From: JADJXV01 sp046328995 | GTDB taxonomy: Bacteria > Bacteroidota > Ignavibacteria > Kapaibacteriales > UBA961 | Direction: 5' to 3' | Assembly: GCA_046328995.1 (NCBI GenBank) | Contig: JAXLVN010000002.1 | Span: 124,001 to 188,000, forward strand | Length of the DNA stretch: 64,000 bases | Part shown: piece after piece, positions 11,804 through 21,199 of the stretch | Numbering within the stretch: the first letter of the stretch is position 1 | Layout of the letters: every line of letters starts with the position of its first letter | Notes under the pieces: generated by a model | The model's database searches: none | The model's input: only the letters and a program-made list of their open reading frames with translations | Told to the model about the DNA's origin: nothing | Made by a program: the position numbers and the translations under genes

Positions 11804-13716
11804 GCTTTCTCCACAAAATACATTGTTAATTTCCCCTTATTCTTCGCATCAATTTCACCGCGATACTCGCAGGTAAATTTATCTTTGACAAGCGCATACG
11901 TCGCCTCCGATATATTAATTTTTCCGGCCTCCGAATGCTGTTCCATCCGCGCCGCCGTGTTGACCGTATCACCCCATATATCATAGGCGAATTTCTTGAC
12001 TCCCACAATTCCCGCGACCACACTTCCGGAGTTAATTCCAATCCTAATTTCAAATGTTTTGGCACCTAATTCCTTGCTTCTTTTCGCCATGAATTCGCGG
12101 ATTTCGAGCGCTGCGTTGACCACATTTTCCGCATGTTTTTCATCAGCAAGCGGGAGTCCGCAGACGGCGAGATAGGCGTCGCCGATGGTCTTGATTTTTT
12201 CGATGGAATATTTTGTGCAAATTTCATCAAATGCTTTGAAGCATGCATGTAATTCGCCGACAAGTTCTTGTGGAGTAAGTGCTTCGCTAATGGTCGTAAA
12301 AGATTTGAAATCGGTAAACAGCACCGTGACATTATCGAAGTGTTTGGCGTCGGCTGTGCCTTTGGATTTTAATTCTTCGGCTACTTCGTGAGGGAGGATG
12401 TTCAGCAGGAGATTGTCGGATTTACTTTTTTCGTTGGCAATTCTATTTCTTTGAAAGAAAAACACACCTGCAAAGAGGAGCATAATCCCAAAACCGCCGA
12501 TGAATCCGTTGCGCACGAGTTTTTGTTGCCGGAGTTCTTGTTCGACCACTGCATCCCGTTTCGCCTGTTCTTCTTTCTCTTTCGCTACTTTTTCTTCAAA
12601 TTCGGCTCGTAGTTTCTGCTGCCTAATTTTAGTGGCTTTTTCACCATTTTGTACACTGTCGCGCATGGCAATGTACAATTTGTGATGCATAAATGCACCG
12701 GCGCCGTTACCGGAAGCGCTGTCTAATTCATAGAGCCGATGATAGACATTGACGAGTGCTGCGGGTCCGAGAAGTTTACAGAGTGTTAGTGAACTGTCCA
12801 GATACAGCGCTGCTTGCTTGTAGTTTTTCTGTTGGGTGTAGGATGCGCCCAGCTCATGGAACACGAGAGCTACGCCATTGGTATCATTAATTTCGCGGTA
12901 GATAGGAGCAGCAGCCAGGATATTGGCAACTCCGGAAGCATATTCTCCCAAGAGAGATTGACTGGCACCAAGACCGCACAGGCAGGCGGCTATTAATTTT
13001 TTGTCTGCGAAATCCCGACAAATATGCAGTGCCTCCTCATAGCATTTTCTTGATTTATCTGCCTGATTACACGATCGGTAATAGCTGCCAATATTAATAA
13101 GATTAATTGCCTTCCACTCGTTATTACCTGTTTCAGTGTTAATTTTCAGAGCTTCATTCCAATACTGCAGTGCTTCTTCTCTATTGCCGATACGATTGTA
13201 CGTAATTGCAATATTGTTATAAAGTCCGGCAATTTGTCCTTTATCACCTGCTATGAGATTGAGCTTGAGTGACTCAAGGTTATACGCCAGACTCACAATG
13301 TCGTCACCGAGAAAACGGTATTTATCTCCAAGAGAATAGAGCAAGTTAACAATTCTCGTGGTATCACGGAGTTCCCGCCGGAGTTGTAATTCTTTTTTCC
13401 GAAAGAATGCTTCCTGTATAATATCCTTTTTATCTTCGTACAGGCCTCCTATCACGCGATAGGCGTCGGCAATGCCTTTTTTATAGCCGATGCGCTCAGA
13501 AAGCGCAAGACATTGATTGGCATAGCTACGGGCTTTGTCCGGAGCGTCATCCCAATATTGCCAGGCAAGCTGAAAAAAAGCATCCGCCCGCACGGAGTCG
13601 TGAATCGACGTTTTCAGAAGTGCATTCAGAGAGTCCACCTTCTGTTTGTTTGGTGCTTCTGCATGCACTTGTACAGTGAGTAGTATCAACATCATCAAGA
13701 GTAGAAGGAATTTCAT
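11800..13716 (-). CDS. TPR adenylate cyclase, array member 7
   Basis: 638-residue predicted adenylate cyclase. Signal peptide ends near VHAEA (about 20). The ectodomain starts with PNKQKVDSLNALLK and is the close relative of member 4. TPRs run to about 370, the membrane helix is about 404-421, and the cyclase domain 436-638, with metal Asp about 469 and 513. Its segment SEALTPQELVGELHACF combines the SEALTP type with the HAC variant of the other type, so it looks recombinant. Small changes such as AKRSKELG and SEATYALVK are unique. It overlaps member 8 and member 6 by 4 bp each. Confidence 0.92.
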   Translation of the reverse strand: MKFLLLLMMLILLTVQVHAEAPNKQKVDSLNALLKTSIHDSVRADAFFQLAWQYWDDAPDKARSYANQCLALSERIGYKKGIADAYRVIGGLYEDKKDIIQEAFFRKKELQLRRELRDTTRIVNLLYSLGDKYRFLGDDIVSLAYNLESLKLNLIAGDKGQIAGLYNNIAITYNRIGNREEALQYWNEALKINTETGNNEWKAINLINIGSYYRSCNQADKSRKCYEEALHICRDFADKKLIAACLCGLGASQSLLGEYASGVANILAAAPIYREINDTNGVALVFHELGASYTQQKNYKQAALYLDSSLTLCKLLGPAALVNVYHRLYELDSASGNGAGAFMHHKLYIAMRDSVQNGEKATKIRQQKLRAEFEEKVAKEKEEQAKRDAVVEQELRQQKLVRNGFIGGFGIMLLFAGVFFFQRNRIANEKSKSDNLLLNILPHEVAEELKSKGTADAKHFDNVTVLFTDFKSFTTISEALTPQELVGELHACFKAFDEICTKYSIEKIKTIGDAYLAVCGLPLADEKHAENVVNAALEIREFMAKRSKELGAKTFEIRIGINSGSVVAGIVGVKKFAYDIWGDTVNTAARMEQHSEAGKINISEATYALVKDKFTCEYRGEIDAKNKGKLTMYFVEKA

Positions 13717-15593
13717 AATTTCTCCACAAAATACATCTTCAATTTTCCCTTATTCTTCGCATCAATTTCACCGCGATAGTCACAGGTAAATTGATCTTTG
13801 ACAAGCGCATGTGTCGTTTCGGAAATATTAATTTTTCCGGCTTCGGAATGCTGTTCCATCCGCGCGGCAGTGTTCACCGTATCACCCCAAATATCATAGG
13901 CGAATTTCTTGACACCGACAATCCCGGCGACCACACTTCCGGAGTTAATTCCAATCCTAATTTCAAAAGTTTTTGCGCCAAATTCTTTGCTTCGATTCGC
14001 CATAAATTCTCTAATTTCCAGCGCAGCTTTTACGACATTTTCCGCATGTTTTTCATCAGCAAGCGGGAGTCCGCAGACGGCGAGATACGCGTCGCCGATG
14101 GTCTTGATTTTTTCGATGGAATATTTTGTGCAAATTTCATCAAATGCTTTAAAACATGCATGTAATTCATTCACTAATTCTTGCGGAGATAATTGTTCGC
14201 TGACGGTGGTAAATGATTTAAAATCGGTAAATAGCACCGTGACATTATCGAAGTGTTTGGCATTGGCCATTCCTTTTGCTTTTAATTCTTCGGCTACTTC
14301 GGCGGGGAGGATATTCAGGAGCAGATTGTCGGATTGCGCCTTGCCTTTTTTGATATTATTACGCTGCCGGAAAAAGACGACGGCGAAGATGACCATAACC
14401 GAAAAACCGGCGATAAAGCCGTTGCGCATGAGTGTTTGACGCTGTATTTCTTCGCGCGAGATGGCTGCGTTTTTGATCTGTTGGAGACTATCGGCTTCCT
14501 GCTTTTTCGAGAATTCATAGCGCATCTGCGTCTGGAGTACTGCTTCTGCGTTCCGTGTTTTTTCGTTGATTGCCCGGTAATAATCCCGAAGTGAACGGTG
14601 GTCAAAAGCCGATTTCCAATTACCGCGGATGCTGTCAATGAGTGCGAGTTCGTTGTATAAATCTTCAAGATTCGATGATACCGATGATTGCTGATAATAG
14701 GCAATGGCAAGATGTAAATATCGTAGTGCTTCATCATAGTTACGCAGGCAGCGGAGGGCTCCTCCGATATTATGATTACTCGATGCTTCGAAGTCCTGAT
14801 CACCGATTTTCCGGGACAAATCCCGCGCAATGTGCAGATAGTGCAGTGATAACTGATATTCCTGCAGATTATAATACCCGTTCCCAATATTGAGCATACA
14901 TACCGTAAAATCCGCCGTATCGTGAAGCACGGTATAATACCGGGCAGCCGTGAGGCAGTAGTTAATTTGATCTCTATTGAAATGCTGCGTCGATGCGACT
15001 CCCGACATATCGATGTAGGATGAAGCAAGGAGTTGAATTTTCTTTCTGGTATCGTCGGTGAGCGGCACCGTGGAGATGTGCTGCAGGGCGGTGCTGCTGT
15101 CGGCACATCCGAGATCCTTCAAGTATATTCTCTGCGCCGATTGTAGTAATTCCATCGCTTTTTTGAAATTCCCCTGCTGATGATAAAATCCGGCGATAGA
15201 TGACTGCGCCCTGCCGATACCGGATGCATAGCCACAGTGTTGATACCGGTCAAGCGCTTTGTAATAGCATTCTAAAGCGCCGGGATTATCGCCTATTCGT
15301 TCACGAATAAACGCCTTGAACATCCAAGCACGGCCGACGCCGCGTTCGTACACGCATGCCACTGAAAGTGCGGCGGCAGAGTCCGCAAGTTTCAACGCTT
15401 CATCATATTTCTTCAGCGAAATATACTCATTGCTGAGGGTAAAAACAGCTGCTATTTTATTCGTATCATTCTGCATCTGCTGCATTCTCGCTTTCAACGA
15501 ATCAAGCCGCTCCTGTCCGCTTAGCTGCGCCGTGGCTGAAGGGCATGCTGCTATCAGAGCAATCATGAGAAGAGCGTACACTATGCGATACAT
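13713..15593 (-). CDS. TPR adenylate cyclase, array member 8 (first gene of array)
   Basis: 626-residue predicted adenylate cyclase and the 5'-most gene of the array. The N-terminal signal may be Sec type (cleavage near SATAQ, about 23) or lipoprotein type (LIAAC at 13-17). The mature start SGQERLDSLKARMQQM resembles member 5. TPRs lie between about 50 and 340, the membrane helix about 392-409, and the cyclase domain 424-626 (metal Asp about 457 and 501). The catalytic domain is a mosaic: it has SEQLSPQELVNELHAC like members 1 and 2, but LPLADEKHAENVVK like member 4. A GGAG 5 bases before the ATG fixes the start. The 146-bp spacer upstream presumably carries the array promoter. Confidence 0.92.
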   Translation of the reverse strand: MYRIVYALLMIALIAACPSATAQLSGQERLDSLKARMQQMQNDTNKIAAVFTLSNEYISLKKYDEALKLADSAAALSVACVYERGVGRAWMFKAFIRERIGDNPGALECYYKALDRYQHCGYASGIGRAQSSIAGFYHQQGNFKKAMELLQSAQRIYLKDLGCADSSTALQHISTVPLTDDTRKKIQLLASSYIDMSGVASTQHFNRDQINYCLTAARYYTVLHDTADFTVCMLNIGNGYYNLQEYQLSLHYLHIARDLSRKIGDQDFEASSNHNIGGALRCLRNYDEALRYLHLAIAYYQQSSVSSNLEDLYNELALIDSIRGNWKSAFDHRSLRDYYRAINEKTRNAEAVLQTQMRYEFSKKQEADSLQQIKNAAISREEIQRQTLMRNGFIAGFSVMVIFAVVFFRQRNNIKKGKAQSDNLLLNILPAEVAEELKAKGMANAKHFDNVTVLFTDFKSFTTVSEQLSPQELVNELHACFKAFDEICTKYSIEKIKTIGDAYLAVCGLPLADEKHAENVVKAALEIREFMANRSKEFGAKTFEIRIGINSGSVVAGIVGVKKFAYDIWGDTVNTAARMEQHSEAGKINISETTHALVKDQFTCDYRGEIDAKNKGKLKMYFVEKL

Positions 15594-15598
15594 GGAGT

Positions 15599-15602
15599 CT
15601 CC
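15599..15602 (-). promoter_or_regulatory. Ribosome binding site of the first cyclase gene
   Basis: GGAG on the minus strand, 5 bases before the ATG at 15593. Array genes 7 to 2 start inside or at the end of the preceding gene, so this is the entry site for ribosomes on the array message. Confidence 0.6.
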
Positions 15603-15739
15603 ATAAATTCTGGATTCCTTCAGCTTCGTTTGAAATAGACTGCACTATTAAGAGTATCGTACTACACGGCTTTCCAATACCGTGCTGTCAGAGCAAATAT
15701 CCCCTTGCACAGAGTTCATCACGTGCCGTCTGATGTACA

Positions 15740-16978
15740 TTACTGTATCACTGTCAAAGCATACACGTGCCGAAATCCTATCGATAGAAGATACATTCCT
15801 GCCGATAGTCCACGGGTAGAAATTCTTGAATCGTCCGGCGGTAGCTCTCCGGAACGAATTACCCGGCCGAGCAAAGTGCAGAGTGAATATGGCACGGGAG
15901 CATCGTGGGCTGCCGTAGTAACAGTAATTTCATCATATGCCGGATTTGGATAAATTACACCGTAATGCTGCGGAGTATTCTCCCACACTCCTGATGTCTG
16001 CGCGTCTAAATAGGTTCCTGTAAATGCCTTTAAATCAAGCCTGTGGAGTTTCTGAGGCGTCGTCACAAACGGCGGCTTCGAGAAATACTCATTCGTCAGG
16101 TAATAGGTGAGACCGTCATGGGTTGCGATACCTTCAATCTGATGAAACGGCAGTCCGAGCGAGAGCTTGCGTTTGTTGCCGGTGGTGAAATCCATTCCCG
16201 TAAAATCATAGAGAAGATAGAGAAACGGCTGCAAGAGTGTGCTATAGCCGCAGAGCGCGATCAGTCGATCGGCCTCACGATACGTGGCACCGGTAATGAG
16301 TCCATCGACCGGGAGCGTGAATTGTAATTGAGCGGTATGATTGCCGGGAATTTTAGGTAGGGAATAGACACCCGTCTTGCCGCTCACCCATTGCTTGGTA
16401 AAAAGATAGATACTGTCCCGTGACACAATGAATGCCTCACAGTCAAAGTCTGTATTGTCATTACCCGTATCGGTAAAGGACGTCTGATCGGAGTACGAAA
16501 AATTAATCGTGTCGATGATGATTGAACCGCCGGTCAAAAGTGACGCTTTATTCACCCGCAGCAGATGCAAATCCCGCCTATTCCCACGCGAATTATTCCC
16601 GAAATCACCCAGATATATCGACGAATCATCCTGAGAAATTTCCTCCCATTCTGTGTTTTTAACGCCGGTAAGAGTTTGTTTTTCAAATAGTTGACCCGTA
16701 ATTGTATCCACGCTGTAGAGAGAATTATCCGTATCGTCATTATGGGTGAGCAGGTGATTCTTCCAGAAAATGAGTCCGGATGATTCAGCGAGTGCGGCAG
16801 GTAATTGCACCGATGCCGTCGGGGTGACGGTGGCAGGAGAATAGACGCAGCTGCCGTCATTGACGGTGGCCTGAGGATTGTAATTCTGCGCGCCCGGGTC
16901 GGTGCAGCCCCGCGTCTGAGCAGAAACGCAGGCGACACCGATAAGAAAGGATATGAATAATACGTAGAGTAGCTTCAT
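15740..16978 (-). CDS. Secreted protein with Por-type C-terminal sorting domain
   Basis: 412-residue predicted exported protein of unknown function. A signal peptide (about 1-20, ending VSAQ) is followed at about 24-45 by the short Cys motif CTDPGAQNYNPQATVNDGSC, which recurs in surface proteins of Bacteroidota. The middle, about 55-330, has repeated strand-rich segments with acidic turns (DNSLYSVD, IYLGDFGNN) that suggest a beta-propeller. The last ~75 residues, starting IYPNPAYDEITV and ending in a GMYLLSI strand, fit a type A sorting domain for type IX secretion. It lies downstream of a lipoprotein and a metalloprotease on the same strand, 146 bp before the cyclase array. The propeller assignment is tentative; secretion is well supported. 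Confidence 0.82.
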   Translation of the reverse strand: MKLLYVLFISFLIGVACVSAQTRGCTDPGAQNYNPQATVNDGSCVYSPATVTPTASVQLPAALAESSGLIFWKNHLLTHNDDTDNSLYSVDTITGQLFEKQTLTGVKNTEWEEISQDDSSIYLGDFGNNSRGNRRDLHLLRVNKASLLTGGSIIIDTINFSYSDQTSFTDTGNDNTDFDCEAFIVSRDSIYLFTKQWVSGKTGVYSLPKIPGNHTAQLQFTLPVDGLITGATYREADRLIALCGYSTLLQPFLYLLYDFTGMDFTTGNKRKLSLGLPFHQIEGIATHDGLTYYLTNEYFSKPPFVTTPQKLHRLDLKAFTGTYLDAQTSGVWENTPQHYGVIYPNPAYDEITVTTAAHDAPVPYSLCTLLGRVIRSGELPPDDSRISTRGLSAGMYLLSIGFRHVYALTVIQ

Positions 16979-17027
16979 GCAAAAACACAGAATTCATGCT
17001 AAAAAAAGACCGCTGTAATGGTTGTAG

Positions 17028-17483
17028 TTATTTATGTTCTGCTTTTCTACCTGCCCGGCAGGTGCTGTTTTCCCGATATCGTACACGTTTGGAATTTTTG
17101 AGAATATCTTTGACTTGAGTTATGAATTGTTCTTGCAGGTCAGAAGATAACTCCTCTAATTTCATGCAGTAATCCGACTCACCCTCGCGCCCCCACGAGG
17201 ACTTTTCCGTCACCATTGATACGCTGTGCTGTGCGCCGAACTGCTGTAGAAATGCCAGAAATTCTTCGCGTGCCTGATGGTCAATTCCGCTGCCGATACT
17301 GATAAACGACACCGTGAACCGATAGATGCTGTCCGGCAGCAGCAGGGGCATCGCCGGCGAAAGCGAAGCTGCGGTGTCGCCGCGTGTGGAGGTGCCGCTC
17401 GTGTTTTCGGTATGCTTGCTGCTGCTGCATCCGAAGAGGACGAGCGCGGCAAGGAGGAGAGTATGCCCAAGAAGTGTAGTCAT
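17028..17483 (-). CDS. Small predicted lipoprotein
   Basis: 151-residue protein that I cannot assign to a family. The N-terminus has a hydrophobic stretch ending in LFGC (Cys about 19), a lipobox, followed by a Ser/Thr-rich linker. The mature part (about 45-151) contains a predicted strand RFTVSFISIGSGID and a helix EEFLAFLQQFG, and ends in a basic tail. It sits between the M43-type protease gene and the sorting-domain protein gene, 74 and 49 bp away, all on the minus strand, so co-transcription is likely. Confidence 0.72.
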   Translation of the reverse strand: MTTLLGHTLLLAALVLFGCSSSKHTENTSGTSTRGDTAASLSPAMPLLLPDSIYRFTVSFISIGSGIDHQAREEFLAFLQQFGAQHSVSMVTEKSSWGREGESDYCMKLEELSSDLQEQFITQVKDILKNSKRVRYRENSTCRAGRKAEHK

Positions 17484-17557
17484 TCGGAGATTCCTTTGAT
17501 GGAGCGGAAGCCGCGCGCTGCTTGCTGACAGGAAAGCAGCGCGCGGCCCCCCTTGTA

Positions 17558-18829
17558 TTACTGTGTAATAATTACCCGTTCGGTGACTGTCGTACGACCC
17601 GACTGCACGCGTAGGAAGTACACGCCGCTTCCAAGCTGAGGTACATTGATTTGCGCGGTGGCACCGGTCACATTTTCAAGCGACAAGACCGGCTCACCGA
17701 GGAGAGTCAGGAGCGTAATAGAGGTGCGTCCGGGGGCAGAATTGCTGAAATTGACGGTTAATGAACGGGTAGCAGGATTCGGATACACACTCAGAGCCTG
17801 CTCAGAAATGCCGTCATCAACGCCCGACGGAGTCGTACAGCCGAGAGAAGTCAAGAGTCCCGGACGCTCATTTTTGAGCGAGGACTGCATGCGGGCTACC
17901 TGCCCTCGGGTGAACATATTCATGCATTCATCAACCACGTAATCCATATAATTCATATACATTTCGCCGTTTTCATCGGTACCGCAGACGCTGTTCGGAT
18001 CCAGAGGAAATGTCGGACAATCATAATTCGGCTCATCGCCCGGCGGTGTATCGAGCACATCATCATCACCGCAGTCGGGCTCAAGATCGCCCCAAATATG
18101 GGAAAGATTGAGCCAATGCCCGATCTCGTGAGTCGCTGTGCGGCCAAGCGCATTCGGGCTTTGTGCTGTACCCATCGTACCGAAAACCCGGTAGTCGATC
18201 ACGACGCCGTCATCCTCAGGGGCCGACTGACGCTCAAAAGGGAAAGACGCATAGCCCAAAATTCCATCGCCGCTACCGTCGAGATTACAGACCCATAAGT
18301 TCAAATATTTATCAGGGTTCCAGTTGTCCATACCGCCTAAGGCCGTTCGCTTTTCGCTCCCAATGCCGTAGAAAGCAACCGTGTCGGTTTTCGTGCGCGT
18401 AATACCCGAGGTTGCCTTCCCGTTCGGGTCGCGCTTAGCAAGGCAGAACTCAATCTGCGCATCAGCTATCGATGGCCAAAAAGGGTGCGTCTTGCGAAGT
18501 GAGTCGGCGTTTCTGAGGCGGTAGTCGCGATTTAATGCGTCAATCTGCGACTGAATCTGCGCATCGGAGACATTCTCGACCGCCCGATGCCAGATGACAT
18601 GGACGACAACCGGGATGGTAATGGTCTGCCCTGCTGCAGGGGACAGAGGTGCGTCGGCAAGACGTTGATGTGCTTGAAGTTTTGAACGTTCGATTTGCCG
18701 AATCAGGTCGGGCGACCGCGCAATATGACGCGCTAGATTGTGCATTGTCGCACAGCGCTGACCGTGTGCCGAAGAAACAGAAAAGCCGGATAACAGGAGA
18801 AAGCAGAGTACCGGTACACACTTGAACAT
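17558..18829 (-). CDS. Secreted M43-type zinc metalloprotease with sorting domain
   Basis: 423-residue predicted secreted metalloendopeptidase of the pappalysin (M43) type. Signal peptide about 1-24. The zinc site is HEIGHWLNLSH with His at 234, 238 and 244 and catalytic Glu 235. The downstream pattern CGDDDVLDTPP, the paired Cys residues and the Met-turn YMNYMDY are typical of this family. From about 345 a C-terminal sorting domain starts with VYPNPATRSLTVNF and ends in a VYFLRVQ strand, so export should use type IX secretion and the tail be removed. Target unknown; it may process surface proteins or supply nutrients. Confidence 0.92.
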   Translation of the reverse strand: MFKCVPVLCFLLLSGFSVSSAHGQRCATMHNLARHIARSPDLIRQIERSKLQAHQRLADAPLSPAAGQTITIPVVVHVIWHRAVENVSDAQIQSQIDALNRDYRLRNADSLRKTHPFWPSIADAQIEFCLAKRDPNGKATSGITRTKTDTVAFYGIGSEKRTALGGMDNWNPDKYLNLWVCNLDGSGDGILGYASFPFERQSAPEDDGVVIDYRVFGTMGTAQSPNALGRTATHEIGHWLNLSHIWGDLEPDCGDDDVLDTPPGDEPNYDCPTFPLDPNSVCGTDENGEMYMNYMDYVVDECMNMFTRGQVARMQSSLKNERPGLLTSLGCTTPSGVDDGISEQALSVYPNPATRSLTVNFSNSAPGRTSITLLTLLGEPVLSLENVTGATAQINVPQLGSGVYFLRVQSGRTTVTERVIITQ

Positions 18830-19616
18830 GAATATTCCTCTCTCATCTTCCTACTCATTTGGCTTTTCGGAGGCGCCCCGTTTTTTTATCGGTGGTATCC
18901 GGTCTCCACCAGTGGCCGGTGCACTGTATTCCGGCCGTACTAATTATAAATTTCAAGGCAATAATACGTAATTTCCTGTGCCTGCCCAACGAGTTTTTTT
19001 TACCGAATGACCTGCCCATCCGCCATTTATTACCCCAGGAAGCTACCAAAGAGAAAGAGATGCGCAGGAGGAGGAGGGGGGTGGATGAACCTCTGCCGCG
19101 TATGCCGGGTAAGCAAGAGCCCGCACACAGAATGCATGATACTTCGGCGCGCCCCGAACGGCAAGCGCCCGTCAGCTCGGGACGCACCCCCCCCCTCAGC
19201 GGCCTGATAACACGGTGCACCCGGAGCGAAGAGGGGAGTGATATCCTCGCCAGTCGGGTGCTGGGCGAACATAATAGAATCCCCAAAAACGAAGAAAAAC
19301 GCCCTCAAAACCGGAAAAAACCATCAAAAAACCGGGAAAAACACCTGAAAAATGAAGAATAATATCCCGAAAACGGGTAAAATTGACCCAAAAACAAGAA
19401 AAAAACATCAAAAAATCGAAAAAAAGGAGGAAATTGGGGAGGAGTACGACGGTAAAAGTCCCGTTTTTTCACCCCAAAAACCCAAAAAATGCCGGATAAA
19501 TCTCCCAAATTGCGGCTGAATATTCTCAAAAAACGGAGAAATAATCCAACTTTTGAAAAATTGGGATGTTTTCCCGACTTTATTATAAAAAATACGCTAA
19601 ATTGTAACCAACAATT
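18830..19616. other. Intergenic region with a strand-asymmetric A-rich tract
   Basis: About 790 bp between the divergent M43-type gene and the cfa gene. I find no convincing gene. Short frames on both strands are Arg/Pro-rich or Phe-rich shadows. The part from about 19270 to 19560 has very many A and few T on the plus strand, with repeated AAAAA-CC/GG blocks. Promoters for both flanking genes must lie here, but none is clear. Confidence 0.6.
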
Positions 19617-19649
19617 GTGTTTTTTAATGAATCTATGGGGAAAAGGTCT

Positions 19650-20849
19650 ATGGCAGTTGAGACAATTCAATCGAAGAATATCTTGGATCTGGTCGTCGTC
19701 CGAGATAGCAGCGTGAGCTCACGGTATAAAAATGGCGTTAAAGTTCCGATTACGACCTTTATCGAAGACTATATGAACGGCCGGGTGGATGTGACCTGCG
19801 ATATCCAAAAGCTCCTCCAAAATCGCACTCATTTCTTTAATTATAAATATGTCGCTCATCACCTTAAATTCCTTTTCGGACAATTTATTCCTCAGGTAAC
19901 GATTCACTCCAAAAAGCAGGACGAGCGCGTCATCCGCGACCACTACGACCGCGGTAATGACTTCTTCGGGTCTTTTTTAGGCGATCGAATGATCTATACG
20001 TCGGCGTTCTTCAAGACCGGCAACGAGGACCTCGAAACTGCCCAAGACCAAAAGCTCGACCTCGTCTGCCAAAAAATGCAACTCAAAAAAGGCGAACGCC
20101 TTCTCGATATCGGCTGCGGCTGGGGTACGCTCGCAGCGCACTCGGCGAAGTACTATGGCACTGATTCTACAGGAATTACCATCGCACAAGCCGGCGCCGA
20201 CTTCGCAAACGCACGTATCGAAAAATGGGGCGTCAAGCACCGCGCACGCGTCAATCGTATGGATTACCGCAGTATTCCTGCCGATAAATACGATAAAATT
20301 TCATGCCTTGAAATGGCCGAACACGTGGGCGTGAAAAACTTTACAAAATTTATGAAGCAAATCGCCGGACTCATGAAAGATGACGGGATTTTCTATCTTC
20401 AGATCGCCGGTCTCCGTGCGGGATACCATCAGGAATCCCTTATTTGGGGCGGGTTTATGGGTGAATATATCTTCCCGGGCGCTGACGCAAGTATGCCGCT
20501 GTCATTCGTGGTCAAGCGCCTCGAAAAAGCCGGATTTGAAATTCACAGCGTGGAAAATATCGGGATTCACTACTCGCAGACGATTCAATTATGGTATCAC
20601 AACTGGCAAAAGAACAAAGACTATGTGCTCGGCGCCTACGGTCAGTGGTGGTTCAGATGCTGGGAAATTTTCCTCGGCTGGTCGGTCGATATCGCAAAAC
20701 AAGGTAATTCCACCTGTTTCCAGATTATTTGTAATAAAAATAAGGACGAATTTACGCGCCGCCGCTGGTTCAATGCAGTGAATCTGGGCGAACGTGACCT
20801 CGTCACCGATGGCGTACCGCAACGCGGCGGTCTCGGCGAAACAGTCTAA
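19650..20849 (+). CDS. cfa: Cyclopropane-fatty-acyl-phospholipid synthase
   Basis: About 399 residues. The enzyme transfers a methylene group from S-adenosylmethionine to the double bond of unsaturated acyl chains in membrane phospholipids. The SAM-binding motif LLDIGCGWGTLAAHSAK, the following TGITIAQAG, and the downstream LEMAEHVGVKNF are characteristic of the Cfa family, and the length fits. The frame stays open back to a GTG at 19617 and an ATG at 19635. I prefer ATG 19650 because GGGGAAAAGG lies just before it, but the spacing is short. It stands alone, followed by a repeat-rich spacer. Cyclopropanation usually increases membrane resistance to stress. Confidence 0.9.
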   Translation: MAVETIQSKNILDLVVVRDSSVSSRYKNGVKVPITTFIEDYMNGRVDVTCDIQKLLQNRTHFFNYKYVAHHLKFLFGQFIPQVTIHSKKQDERVIRDHYDRGNDFFGSFLGDRMIYTSAFFKTGNEDLETAQDQKLDLVCQKMQLKKGERLLDIGCGWGTLAAHSAKYYGTDSTGITIAQAGADFANARIEKWGVKHRARVNRMDYRSIPADKYDKISCLEMAEHVGVKNFTKFMKQIAGLMKDDGIFYLQIAGLRAGYHQESLIWGGFMGEYIFPGADASMPLSFVVKRLEKAGFEIHSVENIGIHYSQTIQLWYHNWQKNKDYVLGAYGQWWFRCWEIFLGWSVDIAKQGNSTCFQIICNKNKDEFTRRRWFNAVNLGERDLVTDGVPQRGGLGETV

Positions 20850-20882
20850 CATGCCTCATCGGGCAATACCCCAAAAAAACAC

Positions 20883-20970
20883 AACGAAAAGATGAAGAGT
20901 ACAGGCAAATGAACTCTCAAAGTAGTACGCTACTTTCAGAATCCATGCCTCTGCACTTCATCTTTTCGTT
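20883..20970. repeat. Branched inverted repeat downstream of cfa
   Basis: Perfect 15-bp arms (AACGAAAAGATGAAG at 20883-20897; complement at 20956-20970) enclose 58 bp with an internal hairpin AAAGTAG-TACG-CTACTTT. The near-match AGTACAGGCA / TGCCTCTGCACT could extend the stem. It could fold as a branched RNA or act as a weak terminator for cfa, though no long T run follows. Confidence 0.7.
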
Positions 20971-21049
20971 ATTTTTGTACCTACTTAAACGTTTACTTAC
21001 CGTCAATAATTCAGATATATATTTACTAGTAACGTATTTATTACAACAC

Positions 21050-21161
21050 TGTCATTCTGAACCCTTCTTAGGGTGAAGAATCGAAACTAGCTGTAAAGTC
21101 AGAACATTACGACATCATCAAGTTTCGATTCTTCGGCCTATGCGACTTCCTCAGAATGACA
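21050..21161. repeat. Inverted pair of TCATTCTGA-type palindromic repeats
   Basis: The left arm (21050-21088) starts TGTCATTCTGA and ends GAAGAATCGAAACT. The right arm (21121-21161) is its imperfect inverted copy. Related TCATTC..GAATGAC sequence occurs again at 53088-53131. Similar elements are common between genes in Bacteroidota and neighbouring phyla (from memory). The element ends 39 bp before the next gene, so it may lie in its leader. Confidence 0.75.
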
Positions 21162-21199
21162 TACTTTTTAATCCATTTTGATATAATAGCACACATATT

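Noticed and set aside
14315..15106. 263-codon frame inside cyclase member 8
   Set aside because: It is a shifted frame of a well-supported cyclase gene, on the same strand, with Arg/Ile/Ser-rich product and no homology.
18859..19670. Overlapping frames in the M43-cfa spacer
   Set aside because: Products are Arg/Pro-rich or Phe-rich low-complexity sequences on opposite strands, caused by the skewed base composition.
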